This document shows, piece after piece, positions 7,730 through 16,380 of a DNA stretch of 33,325 nucleotides. The notes under the pieces are model-generated. The model was given only the letters and a program-made list of their open reading frames with translations, was not told the DNA's origin and made no database searches. Numbering within the stretch: the stretch's first letter is position 1; every line of letters begins with the position of its first letter. Location of the stretch: positions 1 to 33,325 of the forward strand of contig CALUVJ010000015.1 of assembly GCA_944324195.1 (NCBI GenBank). Reading direction: 5' to 3'. Position numbers and translations under genes: made by a program. Origin of the DNA: Candidatus Gastranaerophilales bacterium (lineage in GTDB: Bacteria; Cyanobacteriota; Vampirovibrionia; Gastranaerophilales; Gastranaerophilaceae).

Positions 7730-7790
7730 GGGGGGGGGGATATTGGGTTGGTTGGTCAATTCCCCTCGTCTCCGGCATGAGGGGTAAATA
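7730..7790. repeat. Intergenic repeat with a G10 tract and TTGGGTTGGTTGG tail
   Basis: A run of ten G (7730-7739) is followed by ATATTGGGTTGGTTGGTCAA and then a C/G-rich palindrome. Similar G-tract plus TTGGGTTGG sequences recur at 25436-25476, 25846-25875 and 33146-33175, always between genes. The hairpin CCCCTCGT/ATGAGGGG (7762-7784) could terminate one or both of the converging genes. Confidence 0.65.
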
Positions 7791-7801
7791 TATCATATAA
7801 C

Positions 7802-8419
7802 TTATAATTTATCATATTCGCGTTTAATTTCCTGAATATCTTGCCACATAAGCCACTTTGGTCCGCCTTTTTCCCTGGTATCATTCCTCAACAAATATGA
7901 CGGATGAAAAATTGGCATCATTCTCGCTCCATAGACATTAACAACGGCACTTTCAGCTTTAAACCAGTTCCCGCGAATCTTTGTAATTCCGCCTGCATTA
8001 CCCAGAATCGACTGCACTGCCACATTTCCGCAAAGTAAAATAATTCCGGGTTTAATTATTTCAATCTGAGCACTTAAATACTCCCAGCAAGCAGCTTTTT
8101 CGTCAGGCAGCGGATTCCGATTATTCGGCGGACGGCATTTTAGAGTATTGCAAATATAAACATCTTTTTTGCGTGTAAGCCCTACAGATGCGAAAATTCT
8201 GTCCAAAAGCTGTCCGGCCTTGCCTACAAAAGGTTTACCCTGCTGATCTTCATAAAAACCCGGAGCTTCACCAATAAGCATCAATTTGGGATTAGGAACA
8301 CCGTCATCAAAAACAATATTATGCCTGGTCTCGGCAAGAGAACACTTCTGGCAAGCAAGACATTTTTCTTTAATCTCACTTAATCTTGCCAGCATTTCTT
8401 CTTTTGTTAACGCTTCCAC
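7802..8419 (-). CDS. Type-4 uracil-DNA glycosylase (Fe-S)
   Basis: This family removes uracil from DNA in base excision repair. The four iron-sulfur cysteines are C23, C26, C95 and C111 (numbered from the GTG start), with spacing 3, 69 and 16 that matches the Thermus family-4 enzyme. Other motifs are LMLIGEAPGFYEDQQGKPFV (active-site motif GEAPG), KCRPPNNRNP, and FHPSYLLRN near the C-terminus. An in-frame TTG at 8425 abuts the AGAGG ribosome binding site. The GTG at 8419 is six bases past it and is the better start, giving 205 aa. The gene starts 9 nt after the acyl-CoA synthetase stop, so it is the second gene of that transcript. Confidence 0.92.
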   Translation of the reverse strand: MEALTKEEMLARLSEIKEKCLACQKCSLAETRHNIVFDDGVPNPKLMLIGEAPGFYEDQQGKPFVGKAGQLLDRIFASVGLTRKKDVYICNTLKCRPPNNRNPLPDEKAACWEYLSAQIEIIKPGIILLCGNVAVQSILGNAGGITKIRGNWFKAESAVVNVYGARMMPIFHPSYLLRNDTREKGGPKWLMWQDIQEIKREYDKL

Positions 8420-8428
8420 TTCCAACCT

Positions 8429-10105
8429 CTATTTTGAATAAACTAACTCTTTAACCTTTTTACGTTGAACTTTTCTTGTCGCAGTTCTCGGAAGCGCTTG
8501 GTCAAGAATCATTATATTAATCGGCCGCTTGTATGGAGTTAACCTTTGCGAAAGTTTTTTAACCTCATCTTTCATCAACTTATCCAAAGTATTTTTGTCA
8601 TATTTTTCTTTGAGTTCTCCTTTTGGCACAACTACTACGGCAATGTCCTCTGTACCATCCTTTGCACCGCCTTCGCGAGAAACTCCGAAAACACATACTT
8701 CTTCAAACAAATCACTTTTTTCAAGAACAGCTTCGACCTCTTCCGGAAATACTTTTTTACCGCCGGAAAGTACAATCATATTTTTTATCCTGCCGGTTAT
8801 ATAAACCCTTCCCTGTTCATCGATTCTGGCAATATCACCCGTATGAAACCATCCGTTCTCATCAATAGCTTCCCGCGTTAATTCCGGTTGATTATGATAC
8901 CCCTTCATAATGGAAGGCCCCTTTAAAAGCAACTCGCCTGTTTGCGGATCGGTTTTTGCTTCATAACTCGGAAGCGGTTTCCCGACAGAGTGCAAGTCCC
9001 TGTGACGTTCAATATTTATTGTTGCAATAGGACTTGTCTCGGTAAGTCCGTAAACTTCATAAACCTGAATCCCCACACGCTGGAAAAACTTGGCAACATT
9101 TATATCAAGCGGAGCTCCGCCGGACATACATCCCTTAAACGAGCCGCCAAAACATTTATGAATTTTTCTGAACATAATCTTTTTGGCCCAGATAAATGGT
9201 ACAAATTTAGCAAAATGGTATAGTATCGGAAAAATCTGCTGCGAAAACTTTGAAGTATTTTTCATTTCCGCTTCCAGACCGGTCTTTAAAAGTTTTAAAA
9301 ATGCCGGCACTACAACCATAAATGTTATTTTCCGGTCGCGCATTGTGTTTAATATATCTTTAGGTTTAAGATTATGTGTATAATAAACGGTAAATCCCAG
9401 ATTCAAAAAAGTTGAAAACCCGACTGTCATTTCAAACAAATGATTCATCGGCAATATTGATAATACTCTGACATCGCCGTAAGGCAAAATTTTATTAAAA
9501 GCGGTTTTCAAATCCTTTAATTGGGCAAGCATGTTTCCAAAAGTTGTTTCAACACCTTTTGGCTTACCGGTCGTGCCGGAGGTGTATATTATAAATACAG
9601 TGGATTTTCTTGAACGGTGTCTCCATTTACAAGTATAGTTATTAGGAATTGTATAAATACTTTGCAAATTATCATAAACAGGGTGTTCGTCCATAACTAT
9701 AATGTGCTTAAGTGAAGGGATTAATTTTTGAAGTTCAAGGGCCTTATCTATATAAGTTTGAGACACAAGCATTACAGACGGTAAACAATCGGAAAGAATA
9801 GATTGAAGCTCATATTTCGTAAGTTTTATATCGAGAGGAACAGTAATTAATCCCGAAATAACAGATGCAAAAACACAAGCTCCGTATTCAGGTTTAGATT
9901 CAGAAAGTATTGCAAGCTTTTCTCCTCGCTGAAGCCCTAAATCATGCATCAAATATGCAGCAAGTCTTCTTGACATAAGCCCAAGTCCGTCATATGTAAG
10001 TTCTTTCCAGCCGAATTGAGTTTTCATTCCAAGAGCTATCTTACGCGCATATATATTAGTTTTATCTTCAAGCAAAGATAATACGTTGCTTTCACGTTCT
10101 TTCAT
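8429..10105 (-). CDS. AMP-dependent long-chain acyl-CoA (or acyl-ACP) synthetase
   Basis: This is an adenylate-forming enzyme that activates a carboxylic acid with ATP and transfers it to CoA or a carrier protein. Seen in the 558-aa product: the P-loop-like IIYTSGTTGKPKG at 172-184, the A5 motif YEVYGLTETSPIATIN, the A7-A8 region WFHTGDIARIDEQGRVYITG and GRIKNMIVLSGGKKVFPEE, and the C-terminal catalytic lysine K545 in LPRTATRKVQRK. The closest architecture is the FadD/FACL group, so a fatty acid substrate is likely. AGGAGG lies 7 nt before the ATG at 10105. This rules out in-frame starts further upstream at 10120 and 10138. Confidence 0.9.
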   Translation of the reverse strand: MKERESNVLSLLEDKTNIYARKIALGMKTQFGWKELTYDGLGLMSRRLAAYLMHDLGLQRGEKLAILSESKPEYGACVFASVISGLITVPLDIKLTKYELQSILSDCLPSVMLVSQTYIDKALELQKLIPSLKHIIVMDEHPVYDNLQSIYTIPNNYTCKWRHRSRKSTVFIIYTSGTTGKPKGVETTFGNMLAQLKDLKTAFNKILPYGDVRVLSILPMNHLFEMTVGFSTFLNLGFTVYYTHNLKPKDILNTMRDRKITFMVVVPAFLKLLKTGLEAEMKNTSKFSQQIFPILYHFAKFVPFIWAKKIMFRKIHKCFGGSFKGCMSGGAPLDINVAKFFQRVGIQVYEVYGLTETSPIATINIERHRDLHSVGKPLPSYEAKTDPQTGELLLKGPSIMKGYHNQPELTREAIDENGWFHTGDIARIDEQGRVYITGRIKNMIVLSGGKKVFPEEVEAVLEKSDLFEEVCVFGVSREGGAKDGTEDIAVVVVPKGELKEKYDKNTLDKLMKDEVKKLSQRLTPYKRPINIMILDQALPRTATRKVQRKKVKELVYSK

Positions 10106-10246
10106 ACTTCCCTCCTGCATAATCCGTAGCCTTAACACCAGTATTATAACAAAATAATACTGATAAGAAAATCTTTCTTAATAAAATGTGACAATTTGAG
10201 TTTACCTGAAAAGTATATTTATTCCCGCAATGATACTAAACAGCAG

Positions 10247-10266
10247 GTTGGCTTTATTAAGCCGAC
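10247..10266 (-). terminator. Candidate hairpin terminator after the SulP gene
   Basis: GTTGGCTT (10247-10254) pairs with AAGCCGAC (10259-10266), with one G-U pair and a TATT loop, 20 nt beyond the SulP stop. The following minus-strand sequence has only a weak T-run. The rest of 10106-10286 holds only AT-rich inverted repeats (for example 10139-10146 with 10155-10162) and no gene. Confidence 0.4.
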
Positions 10267-10286
10267 ATTAACTTCAACATTGAAAT

Positions 10287-11915
10287 TTACCCATGGAAGC
10301 GGTGTTTTTTAGCCTTCATTTTAATACGGCTTTTTGCAAACTCTATTGCTTCCATTTCTGTTTTGAAGAGATTTTCTTCACCCAGCTGGGCAATGATTCC
10401 GTGGTTTTCAAACTGTTCTTTTACCGCATCTGATTCAAGCACAAGAACAATTTTAATTTTTTGCGCCTGAAGCCTGATTATAATATCCTCCAGTGCAAAG
10501 ATTGCGGAAATATCCAGAAGATTTTCCGAAGAATAATCAAGTATAAGAAATTTTGTCCCGAGAATTTCTTCAAACTGTGAGACAAGCTGGGTTGCAGAGC
10601 CGAAGAAAAACTGGCCGTCAATGTGCACAACACGGATTTTGTGTTTGTAATCCTTTTCAAGAATTTTTTCAAGCTTTGCAATATCTTTATCATAAACCGT
10701 TTTTTGAACAAGCTTTGCACTGTCTGCCGTTCTTTTTGCATAAAGAAGCGCAGCACAGGTAATTCCCGCACCGACTGCGACAATCAGGTTATAAAATACA
10801 GTGAGTAAAAATACGAGCGCAAGAACATACAAATCATCCTTTGGAGCAAACTTAATTACTTTAAGCAATTTGACATCAATAATATCGTATCCGATTTTTA
10901 TCAGAATCCCTGCAAGCACAGCAAGCGGAATTTGTGCAACAAATCCGGAGAGTTTGAACAGGAGAAATAGCAAAATTACAGGACAAATCATTGCGGTAAT
11001 TCTTGTTGAAGATCCGGAATTTATAGCCGCAACGGTTCTCATAGTGGCGGCGGAACCGGGAACAGAGCCGGTGAGTGCGCAGACCATATTCCCGACCCCC
11101 TGCGAGAAAAGCATACTTTTTGACGAAGTCTTTGTTTTAAGAAGCGAATCCGCAACAAGGAGGGTAAGCAGGCTTTCTGAAGATAAAACTATTGCAAGAG
11201 TTACCGCATAATGAAAATATGTGATAACATCATGCAGGTTTGTTTTTGGAAGAGTAAGCGCCGGAAAAGAAATTGAAATTTCTGAAATCCTTTCTACATT
11301 CAACCCCGTTTTTATGGAGACGAATGTGCAGACAACAAGCGCAATTGCCTGACCGGGGATAATTTTATTAAATTTTTTCGGTATTGCAAACACAATTGCA
11401 AGAGTTAGAACTCCGATAAATAATGCATCTTTGTTTATTTGTGAAAGATTTGTAAAAAACGAACAGATACTTGTTATAGTATTAGACATAACAGGATGTC
11501 CGATAATCGGGTTGAGCTGCATAAGTATTATAATTATACCGACCCCGTTCATAAACCCTGAGATTACCGGATATGGAACGTATTTTACAATTGCCGGCAG
11601 TGAAGTTAAAGAAAGAACTGTCTGCAGAATCCCTGCCATAAACATAACAAGAATAACAGATGAAATATTCGCGTTTAGTGCTGCCATAATTGAAGCGACA
11701 ACAATAGTTACAGGCCCTGTAATTCCTGACACAAGCGGAATTTTAGAGCCTAAAATTCCGGATACAAAAGTCAGGATTATAGCGCCCCACACGCCCGCAC
11801 CTGCTCCAAACCCGGTTGCAACACCAAAAGCCAGAGCCTGCGGAAGCGCAACAATAGAAGCATTTAAGCTCCCCAGACAATCCCCTGCAAAAGTTTTTAA
11901 ATATGTTTTAAACAT
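10287..11915 (-). CDS. SulP-family anion transporter with STAS domain
   Basis: SulP proteins move sulfate, bicarbonate or other anions across the inner membrane. Roughly the first 400 residues form 10-12 hydrophobic segments, beginning SLNASIVALPQALAFGVATG, the conserved SulP entry helix. PLVSGITGPVTIVVASI and YVPYPVISGFMNGVGIIII follow. The C-terminal part (about 430-525) is a STAS domain with FFFGSATQL and ILDYSSENLLDISA. The usual phosphorylatable Ser/Thr region of STAS reads NLLDISA. The substrate cannot be decided from sequence; cyanobacterial BicA and bacterial sulfate permeases share this architecture. It starts without a Shine-Dalgarno sequence and is divergent from hom. Confidence 0.9.
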   Translation of the reverse strand: MFKTYLKTFAGDCLGSLNASIVALPQALAFGVATGFGAGAGVWGAIILTFVSGILGSKIPLVSGITGPVTIVVASIMAALNANISSVILVMFMAGILQTVLSLTSLPAIVKYVPYPVISGFMNGVGIIIILMQLNPIIGHPVMSNTITSICSFFTNLSQINKDALFIGVLTLAIVFAIPKKFNKIIPGQAIALVVCTFVSIKTGLNVERISEISISFPALTLPKTNLHDVITYFHYAVTLAIVLSSESLLTLLVADSLLKTKTSSKSMLFSQGVGNMVCALTGSVPGSAATMRTVAAINSGSSTRITAMICPVILLFLLFKLSGFVAQIPLAVLAGILIKIGYDIIDVKLLKVIKFAPKDDLYVLALVFLLTVFYNLIVAVGAGITCAALLYAKRTADSAKLVQKTVYDKDIAKLEKILEKDYKHKIRVVHIDGQFFFGSATQLVSQFEEILGTKFLILDYSSENLLDISAIFALEDIIIRLQAQKIKIVLVLESDAVKEQFENHGIIAQLGEENLFKTEMEAIEFAKSRIKMKAKKHRFHG

Positions 11916-11921
11916 AAGTCA

Positions 11922-11930
11922 ATATTAGCA
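11922..11930 (-). promoter_or_regulatory. Extended -10-like element 6 nt before the SulP start codon
   Basis: On the minus strand TGC-TAATAT is followed by 6 nt (TGACTT) and the ATG at 11915. The hexamer matches TATAAT at 4 of 6 and fits TAnnnT, with the TGn extension. It implies a leaderless mRNA and overlaps the divergent hom promoter. Confidence 0.4.
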
Positions 11931-11954
11931 CGAAAAATTTCTCCATGGTATAAT
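11925..11954 (+). promoter_or_regulatory. Promoter of hom, extended -10
   Basis: A perfect TATAAT (11949-11954) is preceded by TGG, giving the extended -10 motif TGnTATAAT. TTAGCA at 11925-11930, 18 nt upstream, is a weak -35. Transcription would start at about 11961, giving a 17-nt leader that carries the hom AAGGAG. Confidence 0.7.
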
Positions 11955-11977
11955 TAAACCCATTGAAGGAGAATTGC

Positions 11978-13231
11978 ATGAACAAATTAAGAATCGGAAT
12001 TATAGGTTTAGGAACTGTCGGCTGCGGAGTTTACAAGACATTGCAAAACGCCGATAATGTTGAGATAGTAAAAATTGCGGTAAAAAATATTAATAAGCCG
12101 AGAGGTGTTGAAGTTGCATCGGAGATGCTTACAGATAATCCTTATGACCTTGTAAACGATTCTTCAATTGACGTGATTGTAGAACTAATCGGCGGTGTTG
12201 AGCCGGCTTATGATTATATAGCTGCAGCTGTTAAAAACGGTAAACATATCGTTACCGCAAATAAAGAACTTCTTGCCAAACGCGGAGAAGAGCTGTTTAA
12301 TTTGGCGGAAGAATATAATAGAGTAGTTTTGTACGAAGCTGCTATTGCAGGCGGTATCCCGATAATTATGCCGATTAAAACAATTCTTGCCGGAAATAAG
12401 ATTAATAAAATTCAGGCAATTCTAAACGGTACAACTAATTATATTTTGACAAAAATGGATGTTGACGGTGCTTCTTACGAAGATGTCTTGAAAGAAGCCC
12501 AGCTTCTGGGTTATGCTGAAACTGACCCGACAGGCGATGTTGAAGGCTTTGATGCCGCATATAAAATCACAACCCTTGCGACTATTGCCTTCAAAAAAAG
12601 AGTTAAAATCGAAAACGTTTACAGAGAAGGTATAACAAAAATCAGAAAAGAAGATATGGCAAAGGCCAATGAATTCGGGTACAAAATTAAGCTTATTGCA
12701 AGTGCAACTATTGACGAAAATGACAATGCGGATGTAAGGGTCCATCCGATGCTTGTTCCGAAAAACAGCCTGCTAGCTCATACTGATTATGTTACAAATG
12801 CCGTGTTATTAAGCGGTCACCCGATAGGAAGCATTGTCCTTTCGGGCCCGGGAGCCGGCGAATTTCCGACGGCAAGCTCGGTTGTCGGAGATATTCTTGC
12901 AATCGCTGCCGAGTTTGGAAAAACTGATTATCTGCTTCCGATGATGAGATGTAACCACACGTCAAAAGCAAATCCGGTAAACATTGATAACACTTACAAT
13001 AAATATTACATATCAATTACCGCGCCTAATGCAATCGGCGTCATTGCAAAAATCGGTACAATATGTGCAAATAAAAACATAAGTCTTTCAAGCATACTTC
13101 AAAAAGGTGTTTCAGATGATAATACAGCTGACATTACGGTAATTACTGAAAGCTGCCAGGAAAAACTTATAAAAGAAGTCGTTGAAGAACTGAAAGATTG
13201 TACGGTAAACAGTATAATCCGCGTAGGTTGA
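11978..13231 (+). CDS. hom: Homoserine dehydrogenase
   Basis: This enzyme reduces aspartate semialdehyde to homoserine, the shared precursor of threonine and methionine. The 417-aa protein opens with the dinucleotide fold IGIIGLGTVGCGVYKTL, then has GKHIVTANKELLA and the catalytic core signature in AILNGTTNYILTKMD with TDPTGDVEGFDAAYK. A C-terminal ACT domain (about residues 343-417, YYISITAPNAIGVIAKIGTI) suggests allosteric feedback, usually by threonine. The start is the ATG at 11978, set by AAGGAG at 11966-11971; the TTG 15 nt upstream overlaps that site. thrC follows after 78 nt. Confidence 0.96.
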   Translation: MNKLRIGIIGLGTVGCGVYKTLQNADNVEIVKIAVKNINKPRGVEVASEMLTDNPYDLVNDSSIDVIVELIGGVEPAYDYIAAAVKNGKHIVTANKELLAKRGEELFNLAEEYNRVVLYEAAIAGGIPIIMPIKTILAGNKINKIQAILNGTTNYILTKMDVDGASYEDVLKEAQLLGYAETDPTGDVEGFDAAYKITTLATIAFKKRVKIENVYREGITKIRKEDMAKANEFGYKIKLIASATIDENDNADVRVHPMLVPKNSLLAHTDYVTNAVLLSGHPIGSIVLSGPGAGEFPTASSVVGDILAIAAEFGKTDYLLPMMRCNHTSKANPVNIDNTYNKYYISITAPNAIGVIAKIGTICANKNISLSSILQKGVSDDNTADITVITESCQEKLIKEVVEELKDCTVNSIIRVG

Positions 13232-13271
13232 TATATCTGTCTGATAAAAACTTTTAACTCTTTTTTTGTTA

Positions 13272-13280
13272 TGCTATATT
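13272..13280 (+). promoter_or_regulatory. Extended -10 promoter element of thrC
   Basis: TGC-TATATT forms an extended -10 (5 of 6 to TATAAT) 29 nt before the thrC ATG at 13310. The -35 region is poor. It explains why an in-frame ATG at 13271 is unlikely to be the start: that ATG is part of the promoter. Confidence 0.5.
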
Positions 13281-13309
13281 TAAAAAGTGAAAGAAAAGAG
13301 GATTTTATT

Positions 13310-14368
13310 ATGTATTATCAGGGATTAATTAATAAGTACAGAAAATATTTACCGGTAGATGATTCAACTCCTGTGGTAACTTTGAATGAAGGTAATACAC
13401 CTTTAATCAAAGCTGAAAACCTTGCAAAAAAAATAGGGTTGGAAGCTAATATTTATTTGAAGTTTGAAGGCTGCAATCCGACCGGAAGTTTTAAAGACCG
13501 CGGTATGACAATGGCTGTAACCAAGGCAAAAGAAGCCGGAGCAGGTGCGATTATCTGCGCTTCAACCGGAAACACTTCCGCGTCCGCTGCCGCATACGGT
13601 GCAAGAGCAGGTATCAAAACTTTTGTACTTATACCTGACGGATACATTGCACTCGGCAAACTTTCGCAAGCTATGATGTACGGTGCGGAAATTATCGCTA
13701 TTCAGGGTAATTTTGATCAGGCGCTCGAATGCGTAAGAGAAATTTCTTCAACGCATCCGATTACACTTGTAAACTCTGTCAATCCTTATCGTATTGAAGG
13801 ACAAAAGACAGGCGCATTTGAGATTTGCGACGCGTTAGGAAAAGCTCCGGAATACCATTTTATTCCTGTAGGTAATGCCGGAAATATTACTGCTTACTGG
13901 AAAGGGTACAAAGAATATTTTGCAGAGGGTACTATTAAAAACCTGCCAATGATGATGGGGTATGAAGCGGAAGGATCTGCCGCAATCGTCAGAGGTGAAA
14001 GGATTATGAAGCCTGAGACATTCGCTACCGCAATCAGAATCGGCAACCCTGCCAGCTGGAAGCAGGCAGAAGCGGCAAGAGATGAAAGCAAGGGTAAAAT
14101 CGGCTGCGTAACTGACGAAAAAATTGCGGAAGCCTATAAAATGCTTGCTTCTACAGAAGGTATTTTATGTGAACCTGCAAGCGCCGCATCTGTTGCCGGA
14201 CTTATTCAGGCGCACTCTCAGGGGCTTGTTAAAGAAGGTGCGGATATTGTCTGTATTCTTACAGGAAACGGACTCAAAGACCCTGATAATGCAATCAAGT
14301 ATTCAAATGCAGATGTCAAGAAAACTTCTTCAGACATAAAAGATGTTTTGAAAGCTATGGGTATATAG
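13310..14368 (+). CDS. thrC: Threonine synthase
   Basis: This PLP enzyme converts O-phosphohomoserine to threonine. The 352-aa product matches the short threonine synthase class: [10 protein letters not shown] at 24-33, the PLP lysine K62 in [30 protein letters not shown], and the phosphate-binding glycine loop [25 protein letters not shown] lies near the C-terminus. An AGAGGA site precedes the ATG at 13310. The frame is open for 13 codons further upstream, but those overlap the promoter. Together with hom it forms the threonine branch; thrB (homoserine kinase) is not in the window. Confidence 0.95.
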   Translation: MYYQGLINKYRKYLPVDDSTPVVTLNEGNTPLIKAENLAKKIGLEANIYLKFEGCNPTGSFKDRGMTMAVTKAKEAGAGAIICASTGNTSASAAAYGARAGIKTFVLIPDGYIALGKLSQAMMYGAEIIAIQGNFDQALECVREISSTHPITLVNSVNPYRIEGQKTGAFEICDALGKAPEYHFIPVGNAGNITAYWKGYKEYFAEGTIKNLPMMMGYEAEGSAAIVRGERIMKPETFATAIRIGNPASWKQAEAARDESKGKIGCVTDEKIAEAYKMLASTEGILCEPASAASVAGLIQAHSQGLVKEGADIVCILTGNGLKDPDNAIKYSNADVKKTSSDIKDVLKAMGI

Positions 14369-14370
14369 TT

Positions 14371-15516
14371 ATGAACAGAGAAGAATTTGTAAACGCAAAA
14401 AGAATTGTTATAAAACTCGGTACAAATGTTTTGAGAAATGCTGACGGAGAAGTTGCAATCTCCAGAATTTATTCATTTATAGAAGATATGGCAAAGCTTG
14501 TGAAAGCGGGTAAAGAAGTTATTCTGGTTACAAGCGGAGCAGTAGGGCTCGGAAAAAAGAAATTAAACCTTGAATCTACTGCAGAGGATGGCGTAAAACA
14601 AGCCTGCGCCGCTGTCGGACAGAGCCGTCTGATGTCTTTCTATGAAAACGGATTCGGAATTTATGACATTCCGATTGCGCAAATTCTTTTAACCGAGGAT
14701 GATTTTTCCCTGAGGTACAAATATTTAAGCCTTAGAACAACTTTGAATAAAATTCTGGAATTTGGCGTTGTGCCTATTATTAATCAGAATGATACCGTTT
14801 CAACCATAAAAATGAATCAGCTTTTATCCGGAGTAAAAGTTTGTTTTGCTGACAATGACAAGCTTTCTGCACTTGTTGCAAGCGAACTTGATGCGGATTT
14901 GCTGATAATTTTGTCTGATATAGACGGACTTTATACCGCGAATCCTAAAACGAATCCGGAGGCGGAATTAATAAAAGAAGTTAACGGCGTAACGGATGAA
15001 ATTATGGCGGTCGGAACGGATGCTTCAGAAGGCGGAAGGGGCGGTATGAGAACCAAACTTGAAGCCGCAAAACTTGTTACAAGATTTGGCGGAAAAGTTC
15101 TTATTGCAAACGGAAAAATACCTTATGTAATCAGCAAAATTTTTGATAAAGAAGATATCGGAACGATGTTTCTTCCGACAAATGAAAATCTTCCCGATAA
15201 AAAACGCTGGATTGGTTACGCTACAAATATTATCGGCGGGCTTATCGTTAATGACGGCGCTAAAAAAGCTATCCTTGAAAAATGTTCAAGCCTTCTGCCT
15301 ATCGGGATTATAAATGTAGTTAACGATTTTAAGCAGGGCGAAGTCGTTTCTATTATGGATGAGCATAATTTTGAATTTGCCCGCGGAATGGTTAATTACA
15401 ATTCTCAGGAATGCAGAATGATTGTAGGTGCGCATTCTAATAATATTGAGACCATTCTCGGATATAAAAATTATGATGCGGTAATAACGAGAGATAATAT
15501 TACCGGACTTGTGTAG
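14371..15516 (+). CDS. proB: Glutamate 5-kinase with PUA domain
   Basis: ProB phosphorylates glutamate to gamma-glutamyl phosphate, the first and feedback-controlled step of proline synthesis. The amino-acid-kinase domain shows RIVIKLGTNVLR at 10-21, VILVTSGAVGLGKKKL, INQNDTVST and SDIDGLYTANPKTNPEAELI, then GRGGMRTKLEAA. A C-terminal PUA domain (about 280-360, KRWIGYATNIIGGLIVNDGA) is present, as in many bacterial ProB enzymes. It begins 2 nt after the thrC stop with no strong ribosome binding site, so translation is probably coupled. proA, which normally follows, is absent. Confidence 0.95.
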   Translation: MNREEFVNAKRIVIKLGTNVLRNADGEVAISRIYSFIEDMAKLVKAGKEVILVTSGAVGLGKKKLNLESTAEDGVKQACAAVGQSRLMSFYENGFGIYDIPIAQILLTEDDFSLRYKYLSLRTTLNKILEFGVVPIINQNDTVSTIKMNQLLSGVKVCFADNDKLSALVASELDADLLIILSDIDGLYTANPKTNPEAELIKEVNGVTDEIMAVGTDASEGGRGGMRTKLEAAKLVTRFGGKVLIANGKIPYVISKIFDKEDIGTMFLPTNENLPDKKRWIGYATNIIGGLIVNDGAKKAILEKCSSLLPIGIINVVNDFKQGEVVSIMDEHNFEFARGMVNYNSQECRMIVGAHSNNIETILGYKNYDAVITRDNITGLV

Positions 15517-15554
15517 AAAATTTGCGTAGAAAATTTTTAAATAAACTTTTGTAG

Positions 15555-15560
15555 TATAAT
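15555..15560 (+). promoter_or_regulatory. -10 element of the PxpA-like/yvcK unit
   Basis: A perfect TATAAT lies 24 nt before the ATG at 15585, and GGGGA serves as the ribosome binding site. No convincing -35 is visible. An 11-nt direct repeat GTAGAAAATTT (15513-15523, 15526-15536) lies just upstream. Confidence 0.5.
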
Positions 15561-15584
15561 TATCTGTAAAATGGGGAAAAAGTA

Positions 15585-16379
15585 ATGCAGGAAGTTATAG
15601 AAAAAAAATCAATTAAGAACATAGATTTTAACTGTGATTTGGCGCAAGCTTACGGGGTGTATAAAAATATTCAGGAATACGAACTTTTGGACTATGTAAG
15701 TTCCGTTAATATTTCCTGCGGATTTCACGCCGGCGACCCTGTAACCATAAAAGAAGCTATGCTTAAAGCAAAGGAAAAAAATGTTGCAATCGGCGCGCAT
15801 ATTGGATTCAATGATATTCAGGGCTTCGGCTACCGGCCTGTTGAATTAAAAGAAGATGAGCTTGAAGCTCTCGTTGTTTATCAGGTCGGTGCGATTATGT
15901 CTTTTGCAAAGGCTTACGGGTTAAGTATTGAGCACGTAAGACCGCACGGAGCTATGTATAAAATGGCGGGAGAAGATTTCACGTTTTCTTGCGCAATAGC
16001 AAATGCAATAAAAAAATGTTCCGAATGGCTTGTTTATTACGCTCCTGCAGGTGATATTACCGCAAAAGTCGGAGATTATACAGGTATTCAAATTGCTCAG
16101 GAAATCAGCCTTGAAAAGACTTACAACCCTGATTTAACAATTGATTATTCCGTTCCTGATAATACAAATAATTATGAATTGATAAAGAGATTTCAGCACC
16201 TTCTTCATACTTCCCAGATTCGTAATAATCTTGGAGGAATGAGTTTTACGGAGGTGAGTACAATACATTTTTCCAATAAATACAAAAATTCGCTTGAATT
16301 AATTCAGCAGGCAAGAAGTTATATTACACCGGCACCTGTAAATTATATCAATGCAAAATCTTCAGGATGGGTAGATTAA
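15585..16379 (+). CDS. Divergent LamB/YcsF (PxpA-like) protein
   Basis: The first half clearly belongs to the LamB/YcsF family, whose characterised member PxpA is the A subunit of ATP-dependent 5-oxoprolinase. Matches are NCDL at 16-19, VNISCGFHAGDP at 41-52, GAHIGFNDIQGFGYRP at 70-85, VYQVGAI, and HVRPHGAMYKMA at 117-128. It departs from the family in several places. DLGE, whose Glu is conserved, reads DLAQ. The C-terminal ADRxYxxxGxLxxR motif is not recognisable. The region where the family has CVHGD reads TIHFSNKY. The partner genes pxpB and pxpC are absent. The neighbour proB makes gamma-glutamyl phosphate, which cyclises to 5-oxoproline, so a related role is plausible but unproven. Confidence 0.75.
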   Translation: MQEVIEKKSIKNIDFNCDLAQAYGVYKNIQEYELLDYVSSVNISCGFHAGDPVTIKEAMLKAKEKNVAIGAHIGFNDIQGFGYRPVELKEDELEALVVYQVGAIMSFAKAYGLSIEHVRPHGAMYKMAGEDFTFSCAIANAIKKCSEWLVYYAPAGDITAKVGDYTGIQIAQEISLEKTYNPDLTIDYSVPDNTNNYELIKRFQHLLHTSQIRNNLGGMSFTEVSTIHFSNKYKNSLELIQQARSYITPAPVNYINAKSSGWVD

Positions 16380-16380
16380 T

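Noticed and set aside
10106..10138. Longer N-terminus of the acyl-CoA synthetase (starts at 10120 or 10138)
   Set aside because: AGGAGG lies between 10105 and 10120, properly spaced for the ATG at 10105, and the extra residues match no family motif.
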